From an uncultured Bacteroidota bacterium (GTDB taxonomy: Bacteria; Bacteroidota; Bacteroidia; Bacteroidales; SZUA-534), in assembly GCA_946186925.1 (NCBI GenBank), contig CAMHPA010000008.1, positions 1 through 64,000 of the forward strand: 64,000 nucleotides of DNA. Reading direction: 5' to 3'. The translations under genes were made by a program, and so were the position numbers. Each line of letters starts with the position of its first letter. The stretch's first letter is position 1. Positions 35,401 to 43,666 of the stretch are shown here, piece after piece. Under the pieces are notes generated by a model, which saw only the letters and a program-made list of their open reading frames with translations, did not search any database and was not told where the DNA came from.

Positions 35401-35578
35401 AGGTAATAGTACCAGTTGTGGTTCCTTTAATAACCACGTTTGCTCCCGGAATGGGATTTTGCTCCTCGTCGATAACCGTACCCTTAACTTCATGTTGTTG
35501 GGCAAAAGCTCCGACGGATAGCAGCATCATCGACAGTGCGAGCACTGCGTTTTTCCATAATAGATGCTTTTTCATCAT
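32432..35578 (-). CDS. SusC/RagA-family TonB-linked outer-membrane transporter
   Basis: A 1048-residue TonB-dependent glycan importer. Signal peptide about 1-26 (ends GAFAQ), N-terminal carboxypeptidase-regulatory-like domain (about 28-112, VKGTVIDEEQNPIPGANV), TonB-box region LDEIVVVGYGTQ, plug domain with IRVRGVSS, LMIVDG and IESIEVLKDAASAAIYG, then the 22-strand barrel ending in QVIFGVNLTF. It forms a two-gene operon with the SusD gene after it. It faces the hybrid regulator gene across a 463-base divergent region and so is likely under its control. Two adjacent ATG codons at the 5' end make the start uncertain by one residue. Confidence 0.93.
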   Translation of the reverse strand: MMKKHLLWKNAVLALSMMLLSVGAFAQQHEVKGTVIDEEQNPIPGANVVIKGTTTGTITSGNGEFKMNAADGDVLQITYVGYVTEEITVNGNGPYNVNLVPDLVGLDEIVVVGYGTQKKSDLTGAVASVRGEDLANRATSDAAQALQGKAAGVQIITSSGAPGAGAEIRVRGVSSNSGSLGPLMIVDGLKVDNIQYLDPEMIESIEVLKDAASAAIYGAQAGNGVVLITTKKGKNGGNDGTIFYNGQWQRSSLSRELKVMNAEQYIDFGNKMGFLKKGWEETTNYDGADIKWSDEVFEPTWSQRHTVGFQGGNERGSYFAAINHVNMNGIFKGDRDVYKRLSFQVNADYKIKKWLTVGTNNSIEKWRTESISQQSDNGSALLAAITSDPLFGPYVDPDKLDEQLTGDQKAAIESGLAEGEDGYKAVLGDGERYYRISPISGQTQSSNPFIQRDRSQGYRQGITVRGQASLNFKPIDGFVFTSRLGYRLGFSNTHNYEVPFVANEFVYRNEYLIRSEASTNFYYQWENFINYDKTFADVHNIGVMAGMSWESTHSDNAWGQATGKDILKGYAENFRYLDFLKSGDDVLKSTGGVENDTKSLSYFGRLTYSFDNRYSLQANFRADAYDSSKLGKDNRWGKFPSFSAGWTLSNESFIADNISTDILSFLKLRASWGRNGNINVLRNYPYAAVINSNNDWYQYDSDFALYYGSQPNGLANPSLVWEESEQIDLGMDARFLNGRLTLGVDWYKKTTNGLLISITPLLETGVSSTMANAGEVLNRGLEIELGWKDKIGDFNYSINANMATLHNELTYLDPTVDKLPGTSLQGSSITTECVVGQPLWHFLGFKIDGLDEEGYPIFSDLNGDGKFEPNESDMTDLGCGLPKLNYGITINMDYKGFDLVVFGTGVSGNKILPQAWRTDRPYCNNYSYFYENAYDPETNPGGKFPIISKKGWQKNTFSSDLSMFSGAFFKIKQIQLGYSLPKDLLSKVYISRLRVFASLENYFTFTKYPGLDPEASNANVNGVTSSLGIDMGTYPTAKQVIFGVNLTF

Positions 35579-36041
35579 ACAAAAGTTTTTGTTAATTATT
35601 AAATAGATTAGTCACCATCTGACGAACTCTTGGAATCCGCCAGTTTACTTATGTTTTCTATGTTATTTGCGCGTAGCAATCCGCTTGATTTTTCGAATTA
35701 CGAATTTCCGAATTGCCCATAAACTACGTGGTATAAACGTGTTTCAATTTTTTTTGTTTTTGTAACATCTTTTATTCCCGCTGTTACAATATTTTTTAAA
35801 AACATAACATATTTCTATGTTATTTTTTTGTAATTTAGACAAATAAAATTTTTTAATTGTACTATTTATATTTATTTTTGGGGCGACATTGAATGATGTG
35901 GGCACAAAAGTGGCTTAAAACAAAGAACTGCAGTCTGTTTCATGGCTGTTTTGGCTGAATTTGGCATCACAATTGCACAAAACAGGCCAGTTCGCGGTTG
36001 AATGTCGAGTTTGTGCGGCATACCATAATTTTATATGAAGT
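35579..36041. other. Divergent regulatory region between SusC and the hybrid regulator
   Basis: No gene is seen in 463 AT-rich bases. It holds the leader of the minus-strand SusC gene (GTGACTA at 35615-35609, shared with the other two large SusC genes), candidate operators (35655-35825), and the upstream region of the regulator gene. A TATTTTTG at 35874-35881 fits a -7 box for the regulator but lacks a matching -33 element. Confidence 0.6.
35655..35825. promoter_or_regulatory. Candidate regulator-binding sites
   Basis: A 14-bp direct repeat TTTCTATGTTATTT occurs at 35655-35668 and 35812-35825. The second copy forms a perfect inverted repeat with ATAACATA (35804-35811 against 35816-35823). 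Between them TGTAACA (35761-35767) and TGTTACA (35782-35788) are inverted copies of one heptamer that occurs three more times upstream of the plus-strand cassette (40228-40324). This distribution on both sides of the regulator gene suggests its operator. Confidence 0.45.
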
Positions 36042-39000
36042 ATGAGAACGTTTTTTGTGACTTTATTGGCAGTTGTATCATGCTGTATTGCAGATGTTAA
36101 AGCTAATGGCTGCCTGGTGTTTTCGTCGGGTCATGAACTGCCGTCGAGCATGGTGAATCAAGTGATTCAAGACAGCGACGGTGTTGTGTGGATAGCTACC
36201 GAAGATGGTCTTACAAGGTTCGACGGAGCCGATTTTGTTACATTCAAAAAGGACGAAACTGACACAACAGCGTTACAAAACAGTTATGTGAAGATAGTCT
36301 ATGAAATTCGTGATGGCCAATTTTTGGTCGGGACACTGTCAGGTTTGCAGCTGTATGACCATGCGACTCGCCAGTTCACAAACATCCCTGTTTATATTGA
36401 GGGAATGCGGTTCACTCAGGGTGTCAATGTGTCGTGCATTGTGAGCGGAAACGACAGCTTGGTTATGGTGGGAACCTCCGGGCATGGAATATTTGTGCTC
36501 AAAACGCACAACGGTAGTCTGTCGCTGGTTCAGGATTCGGAGCTGCTGCCCAATTGCTTCTACATCGACAAGCTGATGGTTGATAGTCATAGAAATCTGT
36601 GGGTTGCAACACTTGACCGCGGAGTTTTTGTTCTCGACCGTGGCCGCAGTATTATCAGGAATCACACTTTTGATAGCAATGAGTCGTGTTTCTCATTGTT
36701 CGAGGCTGCTGATGGCACGGTTTATATGGGCACTTCGTATGGCAATCTCCTTAAATATGACGTGAATACGGGACTGTCGCAAGTGGTGGTTCCGTACCAG
36801 CGGTTGCGTAGCGCTATTATGGATATATGTGCCGACGGTCCGGACGAGCTTATGCTCGGTACTGATGGCGACGGTCTCAAACGTTTCAATACATTGACGG
36901 GCGAGTTGACTGATTATAATATGAGTCTGCCCGGATTGAACAGCCAGAAACTGAAGGTGCATTCTATAATGCGCGACAATCGTAACAATTTGTGGCTTGG
37001 ATGCTTCCAGCAAGGTGTGGTGATGGAGCCTGCAGCTGAAAACGAGTTTGTTTTTGTCGGAAGCATGTCGTCAGTGGCAAACACCATCGGATCAAGCTGT
37101 GTGATGTCTGTCACTTGTGATGGCGACAATATTTGGGTTGGAACCGACAACGACGGCATATATCTGCTGAACTGTGATTTCTCGCTGAAAAAACACTATG
37201 AACCGCAATTATCGTCTGGAGCAATGCCGCGCACAACGCTTTGTATATATCGCGACTCGCAGCGCAATGTCTGGTTCGGCTCGTATCTGGGTGGGCTGTT
37301 TCGGTTGGATGCGGCCACTGGCCGGTGTGCCCCAGTACATTTTGAGGGCTTCGACAATGTCGGTCAGGCAACTAGTGTGTACTGCATGGTTGAGGATCAG
37401 AAGCATAATTTGTGGTTTTCTGTTTCCGGCTTCGGTCTTTGCCGAATCAACACTCGCACTCTTGAGCAGAAAATGTACCGTGCTGTTCCAAGTGAAGTTG
37501 GTTATTCGGCTTCGGCCAACCAGCTTCCACATTCGTGGATCAACGCATTGCTGTTGATTGATAATAAGTTGTATTTCGGGGGATATGGTGGTTTCGGCTG
37601 CCTTGATATTGATACTGATGATTTTATATCAGTTTTGGGTTGCAACAGTCTGCTTAACGGCGAGGTTGTGTATGATCTTCATGAGGATGATGACCATCGG
37701 ATATGGATAGGCACTGCCAACGGCTTGTTTTGCTTCGATCCGCGAACGCAGGATTTTGATAAATACACCATTGCCAACGGATTGCCAAGCAATTCAATTT
37801 CGTCAATCGAGAGTGATCGCGACGGAAATTTATGGATAAGTACCAATAGTGGAATATCCTGCCTCGACAGACAGAATTATTCGTTCTCAAACTATTACGC
37901 TTCCGATGGGCTGCAATGCAATGAGTTCAGCAAGTCGGCATCGAGTGTCAATGCTGATGGAATGCTCTTTTTTGGCGGCATAAACGGATTCATTTGTTTC
38001 CAGCCGCAGAAAATCAAGAAACACTATTCAATACCATGCATCAGACTGACTAATTTCTACATAAACAACAAGGCGGTAGCCAAAGGTATGCTGTCGGGTG
38101 GGCGGCCCATTATCGACGATGACATATCAAAGGCGGAGAAAGTCTGCTTGTCGCATTCCGACAATTCGTTCAGCATTGAGTTCACTGCTATGGAATTCGC
38201 TAATCCGGAGCGAATCAGTTATTTGTATAATATGGATGGCGAGGGTTGGGTATATCTGTATCACGGGGCCAACAAGGTATCGTTCAGCAACATGAAACCC
38301 GGCAAATATGAGTTCTGCGTCAAGGCTGTCGATGCCAATTCGTTCTCGAAAACCCGCCGGTTGATGATTCACATTGCGGCACCCTGGTATGCAACTGATG
38401 TGGCATATATTATTTATGTGCTGATAATAGTGGCGTCGATTGTATTGCTTTGGCGGCATATGCGTCGCAACCACGAATTGAGGATGAAGGTGATGGAGCA
38501 TAAGCACGCCGAGGATATCAACGAGGCCAAATTGCAGTTTTTCATAAACATATCGCATGAAATTCGCACGCCAATGTCGTTGATTATCGGACCATTGCAA
38601 AAACTGATCTGCTCCGATTCCGATCCTGAGCGTCAGCGCACCTACAATACTATTCGGCGCAATGCTGAGCGTATTCTCGGTCTCATAAACCAACTGATGG
38701 ACATAAGGAAGATTGACAAAGGTCAGATGCGACTCTATTTCACAGAAACGGATATAGTGAAATTGGTGCGAGACGCTTGCGCTAACTTTGAGTATCAGGC
38801 CGATTTGCAAGGAATAAACCTGAAATTTGAACCAGACAAGTCAACGATAAAGGCTTGGGTCGACGCCGGAAATTTCGACAAGATAATTGTGAATATTCTC
38901 TCCAACGCATTCAAATATACACCGCGTGACGGGTCGGTAATTGTTAAAATGGCGGTGGAGCAGGGCAGATCGGCCGACAAGGCTAATGCAGAAGGCTATG

Positions 39001-40151
39001 TCGTGATTGACGTTGAGGACAGTGGTTCGGGCATCAATCCCGACGATCTGAATCGTATATTCGAACGATTCTATCAGTCGCAGGGCGCGAAGCTGGTGTC
39101 GGGAACAGGTGTCGGACTGCATCTTACAAAATCACTGGTTGAGTTGCACCACGGAACAATAGAGGCAGCTAACAATGTTGGTAAGGCCGGATGCCATTTT
39201 ACTGTCAGATTGCCGCTGGGCTCAAAGCATTTGACCAAAGAGGAGATGCTGGCAGTGAGCGCAGGCGGGGCGGAAAATAAAGTTGACGATATGCAACTAA
39301 TTGGAACCCAGTTTGTTGATAATGGTGTGGATGCGTCAAAACGGTCGAAAACAAAGTATCGTGTACTGGTAGTTGAGGACGACGATGAGATACGTAAGTA
39401 TATAGTGGAGGAGCTGTCGGCCGATTTTCATGTCAAGGATTGCGCCAACGGTGCCGACGCACTCGACATTGTCTTGCGCAGCGCCCCCGATATTGTCGTC
39501 AGCGATGTGATGATGCCTATAATGGATGGCAAGACATTATGCCAAAAAATAAAGCAGAACATCACAGTCAATCATCTGCCGGTAATTCTGCTCACTTCAC
39601 TCACGGCCGAGAACGATAAGATAGAGGGGCTTGACGTGGGTGCGGACGCTTATCTTACCAAACCATTCAATATTGAGGTTTTGAGGCACACAATCCAGAA
39701 CCTTTTGCGGAGCCGCGCCACGTTGAAGAATACCTTCCAAGGCAATCAGACGCAGGGGGCTAATGTGAAGAAACTTGAAGTCAGTTCGCCCGACGACCGG
39801 CTTATGCGACGGGTTATGGCCATGATAAACAAAAATATCGGGAATCAGGATTTGAGTGTTGAAATGATTGCAAACACCGTGGGTATCAGCCGTGTGCATC
39901 TTCACCGTAAGCTGCGTGAGATAACCAACCAGTCAGCGCGCGACTTTATACGCAACGTGCGTTTACAACAGGCCGCCACATTGCTTGCAGAGAAGCATCA
40001 CAGCGTTTCTGAGATTGCCGAAATAGTCGGTTTCTCCAGCACATCACATTTTTCTGTCGCTTTTAAAGATCTGTACGGATTGACGCCAAGCGAATATATG
40101 GAGAAAAACAAAGGGGAACGCGAGAATAGCAATTTGCCGGGAGCCGATTGA
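36042..40151 (+). CDS. Hybrid two-component system regulator (propeller sensor, kinase, receiver, AraC-type DNA binding)
   Basis: A 1369-residue one-protein two-component system typical of Bacteroidota glycan loci. Signal peptide about 1-22; periplasmic two-bladed-propeller region built of Reg_prop repeats (about 30-660, e.g. DSDGVVWIATEDGLTRFDG, DRDGNLWISTNSGISCLD); Y_Y_Y domain (about 665-785); transmembrane helix about 787-805; histidine kinase with phospho-acceptor His839 (FINISHEIRTPMS) and ATPase boxes ILSNAFKYTP, DSGSGI and GTGVGLHL; receiver domain with Asp1155 (VVSDVMMPIMDG) and the conserved Lys of YLTKPF; C-terminal AraC-type helix-turn-helix (about 1262-1355, VGISRVHLHRKLREIT, IAEIVGFSSTSHFSVAF). 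All catalytic residues are present. It should sense an oligosaccharide in the periplasm and activate the SusC/SusD genes on both sides. Confidence 0.95.
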   Translation: MRTFFVTLLAVVSCCIADVKANGCLVFSSGHELPSSMVNQVIQDSDGVVWIATEDGLTRFDGADFVTFKKDETDTTALQNSYVKIVYEIRDGQFLVGTLSGLQLYDHATRQFTNIPVYIEGMRFTQGVNVSCIVSGNDSLVMVGTSGHGIFVLKTHNGSLSLVQDSELLPNCFYIDKLMVDSHRNLWVATLDRGVFVLDRGRSIIRNHTFDSNESCFSLFEAADGTVYMGTSYGNLLKYDVNTGLSQVVVPYQRLRSAIMDICADGPDELMLGTDGDGLKRFNTLTGELTDYNMSLPGLNSQKLKVHSIMRDNRNNLWLGCFQQGVVMEPAAENEFVFVGSMSSVANTIGSSCVMSVTCDGDNIWVGTDNDGIYLLNCDFSLKKHYEPQLSSGAMPRTTLCIYRDSQRNVWFGSYLGGLFRLDAATGRCAPVHFEGFDNVGQATSVYCMVEDQKHNLWFSVSGFGLCRINTRTLEQKMYRAVPSEVGYSASANQLPHSWINALLLIDNKLYFGGYGGFGCLDIDTDDFISVLGCNSLLNGEVVYDLHEDDDHRIWIGTANGLFCFDPRTQDFDKYTIANGLPSNSISSIESDRDGNLWISTNSGISCLDRQNYSFSNYYASDGLQCNEFSKSASSVNADGMLFFGGINGFICFQPQKIKKHYSIPCIRLTNFYINNKAVAKGMLSGGRPIIDDDISKAEKVCLSHSDNSFSIEFTAMEFANPERISYLYNMDGEGWVYLYHGANKVSFSNMKPGKYEFCVKAVDANSFSKTRRLMIHIAAPWYATDVAYIIYVLIIVASIVLLWRHMRRNHELRMKVMEHKHAEDINEAKLQFFINISHEIRTPMSLIIGPLQKLICSDSDPERQRTYNTIRRNAERILGLINQLMDIRKIDKGQMRLYFTETDIVKLVRDACANFEYQADLQGINLKFEPDKSTIKAWVDAGNFDKIIVNILSNAFKYTPRDGSVIVKMAVEQGRSADKANAEGYVVIDVEDSGSGINPDDLNRIFERFYQSQGAKLVSGTGVGLHLTKSLVELHHGTIEAANNVGKAGCHFTVRLPLGSKHLTKEEMLAVSAGGAENKVDDMQLIGTQFVDNGVDASKRSKTKYRVLVVEDDDEIRKYIVEELSADFHVKDCANGADALDIVLRSAPDIVVSDVMMPIMDGKTLCQKIKQNITVNHLPVILLTSLTAENDKIEGLDVGADAYLTKPFNIEVLRHTIQNLLRSRATLKNTFQGNQTQGANVKKLEVSSPDDRLMRRVMAMINKNIGNQDLSVEMIANTVGISRVHLHRKLREITNQSARDFIRNVRLQQAATLLAEKHHSVSEIAEIVGFSSTSHFSVAFKDLYGLTPSEYMEKNKGERENSNLPGAD

Positions 40152-40189
40152 ACGGCGTTTTGTCGATAGATTTTGCGCTTTTGTTGATT

Positions 40190-40226
40190 GCCCAAATGAT
40201 GGTTTTTTACCATTGTTTGGGCTTTT
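40190..40226 (+). terminator. Intrinsic terminator of the hybrid regulator gene
   Basis: GCCCAAATGATGGT and ACCATTGTTTGGGC pair around TTTTT, and TTTT follows. It lies 39 bases past the stop codon. Confidence 0.8.
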
Positions 40227-40227
40227 A

Positions 40228-40324
40228 TGTTACATATTGTTCGGTTTGATTGTCAAATATTTGATCGTATTTGATGTTACATGGACGAAACTTGAAATGA
40301 TACAGTTCAGGAATAATTGTAACA
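40228..40324. promoter_or_regulatory. Candidate regulator-binding sites upstream of cassette 1
   Basis: TGTTACAT occurs at 40228-40235 and 40275-40282, and TGTAACA (the inverted heptamer) at 40318-40324. The same heptamer appears twice in the divergent region on the other side of the regulator gene. Confidence 0.45.
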
Positions 40325-40424
40325 TTTACTAAATAATATGTGTCAGCCCGCGACCTAGTGCAAAACAAACTTTTTTCATCTTTGGGACGTTAAAAAAAGC
40401 CGCATTGCTGGGGCTGTGCGGCGG

Positions 40425-40465
40425 AAAGCGACTATAAACATTTAATAACCAAACTTTATTAAAAA
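40425..40465 (+). promoter_or_regulatory. Conserved leader element of SusC (cassette 1)
   Basis: AAAGCGACTAT begins 41 bases before the start codon and is followed by ATTTAATAA and CAAAC. The same words at nearly the same distance precede the SusC gene of cassette 2 (52400-52439). It may contain the transcription start or a leader signal. Confidence 0.45.
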
Positions 40466-43400
40466 ATGAGTAAACATCGACTATGGAGATTGGCGGTTGC
40501 GATACTGCCAATGATGTTGCTGTCATTCAGTGTTTTTGCCCAAAAACATCAAGTCACGGGTAAGATCTTGGATGAAGAGCAAATGCCTATTCCTGGTGTC
40601 AACGTTGTTATTAAAGGTACAACGACTGGTACAATTACAGGAGGCGACGGAACTTTCAGCATGCAGGCCGCTGATGGTGATGTGTTGGTTATAACCTACA
40701 TTGGTTATAATACAGAAGAAGTTAAAGTTAATGGCACTGCCCCGATTAACCTCTCTTTGATACAAGACGTGGTGGGCTTGAGCGAGGTTGTGATTGTGGG
40801 TTACGGCCAGCAGAAGAAGGCCTCGGTTGTGGGTGCAATCGCACAAACAACGGGTGCAACTCTGCAACGTGCAGCTGGTGTGACAAACATCGGCTCCGCC
40901 TTGACTGGTAACTTGCCTGGCGTCATTACATTGGAAAGTACCGGTGAGCCTGGATCAGAGCTGGATGTGGATGATGAGGAAGCTAAAACTACAGCCAAAC
41001 AGAAAATCAGAATTCGTGGTACAAGCACATGGAACGACAGCGATCCGTTGGTGCTGGTTGACGGTATCGAGCGTAAGATGAGCTCAGTCGACGTCACTTC
41101 AGTTGAGAGCATCTCGGTTCTGAAAGACGCATCGGCAACGGCCATTTATGGTGTGAAAGGCGCCAACGGTGTCATCCTTATTACAACCAAACGTGGTGAG
41201 GAGGGCAAGGCTCGCATCGACGCCGGATTCACAACAACATTGAAGAACGTTTCGAAGTTGCCTAACAAACTGGATTCGTACGATGCTTTGATGGCACGTA
41301 ACAAAACAATTGAGATGGAGTTGCCTGTGACTGACAAAGAGTCGTGGGAATACATCACACCGCAGGAGACTATCGAGAAATACCGTCCTGAGCCAGGAGC
41401 TGTTGATGAGTACGGCAATTTGTTGTCGGAACGTTATCCTAACATCGATTGGCAGGATGAGCTGTTCAAACATAACGCTCTTTCTTACAATGCCAACCTG
41501 AGCGTAAGTGGTGGTACTAAAGTCGTAAGATATTACGGATCGGCCGACTATGTATATGAGAGCGACTTGATGAAAATCCCCGATAACAAGCGCGGATATA
41601 ATTCGGGTTACGGATACCAGCGTGTGAATGCGCGTAGTAACTTGGACTTTAACTTAACACCAACCACCGTGTTTAAAATGAATATTGCAGGTTCGCTTGC
41701 AATTAAGAAGGCGCCAAGTGAGAATGCCGGTAACCAGTGGGAGGAGGCTCAGCGTTGGGCAGGTGCGTACAACATCGGCCCTGATGTGTTTGTACCCAAA
41801 TATGCCGACGGATCGTGGGGCTTCTATCCTGCCGACCAGAACAACGCCCGAAACTCACTGAAAACAACAGCTTTGGCTGGCGTTAAGAAATCTATGCAAA
41901 ACACCATTACAACAGACTTCGTCTTGGAGCAGCGCCTCGATTTCTTATTGAAGGGCTTGAGCGCAAGAGGCAATCTGTCTATGGATAACCAATTCTCTGA
42001 GTCAGGCCGTGGTATTAACGACTCAGGCCGCGATGCTCAGGAAAAATGGATTGACCCGGCGACCGGAAGGGTGACTAATTCGAAAGATTTGGATAAAGTG
42101 TCAGGTTTCGATTTTGTTGAAGACCGTACATGGAGCACAGGTAATGGCTCGATGGGAGGTGTGTTCAGAAGAATGTACTATCAGGCACAGTTGAACTGGG
42201 CGCGCGATATCGACGCACACAGCATTACAGCAATGGGCTTGTTCTCGCGCAACAAACAGTCGAATGGTAATAGTATTCCAAGTTATCGTGAGGACTGGGC
42301 GTTCCGTACCACTTACAACTATGCCGGACGTTACTTCCTGGAGTACAACGGCGCATACAACGGATCGGAGAAATTCGCCAAGGCAAACCGTTTCGCATTC
42401 TTCCATTCGGGCGCCATCGGCTGGATGCTATCTGAAGAGCAGTTCATGCTGTTCCTCAAGGAAAACCACTATATTGATATGTTGAAACTCCGTGCATCGT
42501 TGGGTGAGATTGGTAGCGATAACGCCGGCTCGTACTTGTATATGGATGAGTGGGAGTATGGCGGCAAAACCAAAACTACCATAGACGGAGGTCAGGAGAG
42601 TACATATACATGGTATCGTCAAACTAAGTTGGGTAACCCCGATGTTCACTGGGAGACAGTGCGCAAGTTCAATTTCGGTATTGATTACTCGTTGTTGCAA
42701 GGCTTGTTTGCCGGTAGTATCGAGATTTTCCGCGACAAACGCTATGACATCTTGATTGATGGTAAAGATCGTGCCATACCTTCATATTTCGGTACCAGCG
42801 TTCCGGTAACAAACATGGGTGAGGTTCACGCAAAAGGTTATGAGATTGAGCTTCGCGTAAACAAGCAGTTCAATCGCAACACCCGCCTTTGGGGTAACTT
42901 CAATATAACCCACAACGAGAATAAGATTATCGACCGTGATGACCCGAAACTGACGCCTGATTATCAGAAGAACGAAGGCTATGCTATCGGCCAGTACAGG
43001 TCACATATTGATGCCGGCTTCATTAATAACATCGATGAATTGTATGGTAGTCCGTCATTTGAGGCAAATGATAGTTACCGTTTGCCGGGTAGCTACTACA
43101 TTATTGATTTTAACGGTGACGGTGTGATTGACAGTAAAGACCGTGCTCCTTATGGTTTCTCGGGTACACCTCAAAACACTTACAGCGCCACTTTAGGATT
43201 TGAGTGGAAAGGTTTCAGCTGCTTCGCACAATTCTATGGCGTGCGCAACGTGACTCGCGACGTAGTGCTTCAGAGTTTCGGCATGAAACTGAATGCTGTT
43301 TACGACATGGGCGACATCTGGACGAAAAACAATCCGAATGCCGATATCACCCCGTATCGTTGGAGCACCGCACCTACCAGTAAGAATGGTGAGCAGTTTA

Positions 43401-43654
43401 CTGAATACGGCACCCAATATTTGTTCGACGGCGCTTATCTCCGTCTGAAAAATGTTGAGTTGGCATACTCATGGCGCGATGGTTGGATTAAGAACTTGGG
43501 TCTTTCGTACCTTAAAATATTTGTCAATGGTAACAACTTGTGGTTGTGGACCAATATGCCTGATGACCGTGAGGCTAACTTCGGCGCCGGTGGTTATCTG
43601 GGAGCATATCCAACGGTTAAGCGTTTCAATTTAGGTCTTAAATTATCACTCTAA
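40466..43654 (+). CDS. SusC/RagA-family TonB-linked transporter, cassette 1 first SusC
   Basis: A 1062-residue outer-membrane importer. Signal peptide (about 1-25, ends SVFAQ), carboxypeptidase-regulatory-like domain (VTGKILDEEQMPIPGVNV), TonB-box region LSEVVIVGYGQQ, plug with KIRIRGTSTW, LVLVDGIERKM and ISVLKDASATAIYG, and a long barrel ending in RFNLGLKLSL. Compared with its copy in cassette 2 it has an acidic insert before the IRIRGTS strand (about residues 165-178, with DVDDEEAK). It opens a five-gene operon SusC-SusD-SusC-SusD-lipoprotein; the next start is 12 bases on. The order is that of the xusA-E module of xylan loci, where this position is XusA; assignment of a substrate is inference. 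Confidence 0.93.
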   Translation: MSKHRLWRLAVAILPMMLLSFSVFAQKHQVTGKILDEEQMPIPGVNVVIKGTTTGTITGGDGTFSMQAADGDVLVITYIGYNTEEVKVNGTAPINLSLIQDVVGLSEVVIVGYGQQKKASVVGAIAQTTGATLQRAAGVTNIGSALTGNLPGVITLESTGEPGSELDVDDEEAKTTAKQKIRIRGTSTWNDSDPLVLVDGIERKMSSVDVTSVESISVLKDASATAIYGVKGANGVILITTKRGEEGKARIDAGFTTTLKNVSKLPNKLDSYDALMARNKTIEMELPVTDKESWEYITPQETIEKYRPEPGAVDEYGNLLSERYPNIDWQDELFKHNALSYNANLSVSGGTKVVRYYGSADYVYESDLMKIPDNKRGYNSGYGYQRVNARSNLDFNLTPTTVFKMNIAGSLAIKKAPSENAGNQWEEAQRWAGAYNIGPDVFVPKYADGSWGFYPADQNNARNSLKTTALAGVKKSMQNTITTDFVLEQRLDFLLKGLSARGNLSMDNQFSESGRGINDSGRDAQEKWIDPATGRVTNSKDLDKVSGFDFVEDRTWSTGNGSMGGVFRRMYYQAQLNWARDIDAHSITAMGLFSRNKQSNGNSIPSYREDWAFRTTYNYAGRYFLEYNGAYNGSEKFAKANRFAFFHSGAIGWMLSEEQFMLFLKENHYIDMLKLRASLGEIGSDNAGSYLYMDEWEYGGKTKTTIDGGQESTYTWYRQTKLGNPDVHWETVRKFNFGIDYSLLQGLFAGSIEIFRDKRYDILIDGKDRAIPSYFGTSVPVTNMGEVHAKGYEIELRVNKQFNRNTRLWGNFNITHNENKIIDRDDPKLTPDYQKNEGYAIGQYRSHIDAGFINNIDELYGSPSFEANDSYRLPGSYYIIDFNGDGVIDSKDRAPYGFSGTPQNTYSATLGFEWKGFSCFAQFYGVRNVTRDVVLQSFGMKLNAVYDMGDIWTKNNPNADITPYRWSTAPTSKNGEQFTEYGTQYLFDGAYLRLKNVELAYSWRDGWIKNLGLSYLKIFVNGNNLWLWTNMPDDREANFGAGGYLGAYPTVKRFNLGLKLSL

Positions 43655-43666
43655 AAACTTAAGCAG

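Larger units (their letters stand above)
40152..40465. other. Intergenic control region upstream of cassette 1
   Basis: No gene is seen in 314 bases. It contains the regulator's terminator (40190-40226), three copies of TGTTACA (40228-40324), a hairpin with arms GCCGCA and TGCGGC (about 40400-40423) and the shared SusC leader element (40425-40465). Confidence 0.65.

Noticed and set aside
35874..35881. TATTTTTG as promoter of the hybrid regulator
   Set aside because: The -7 match is good but no -33 element lies at a usual distance in this AT-rich region, so it is not listed as a separate feature.
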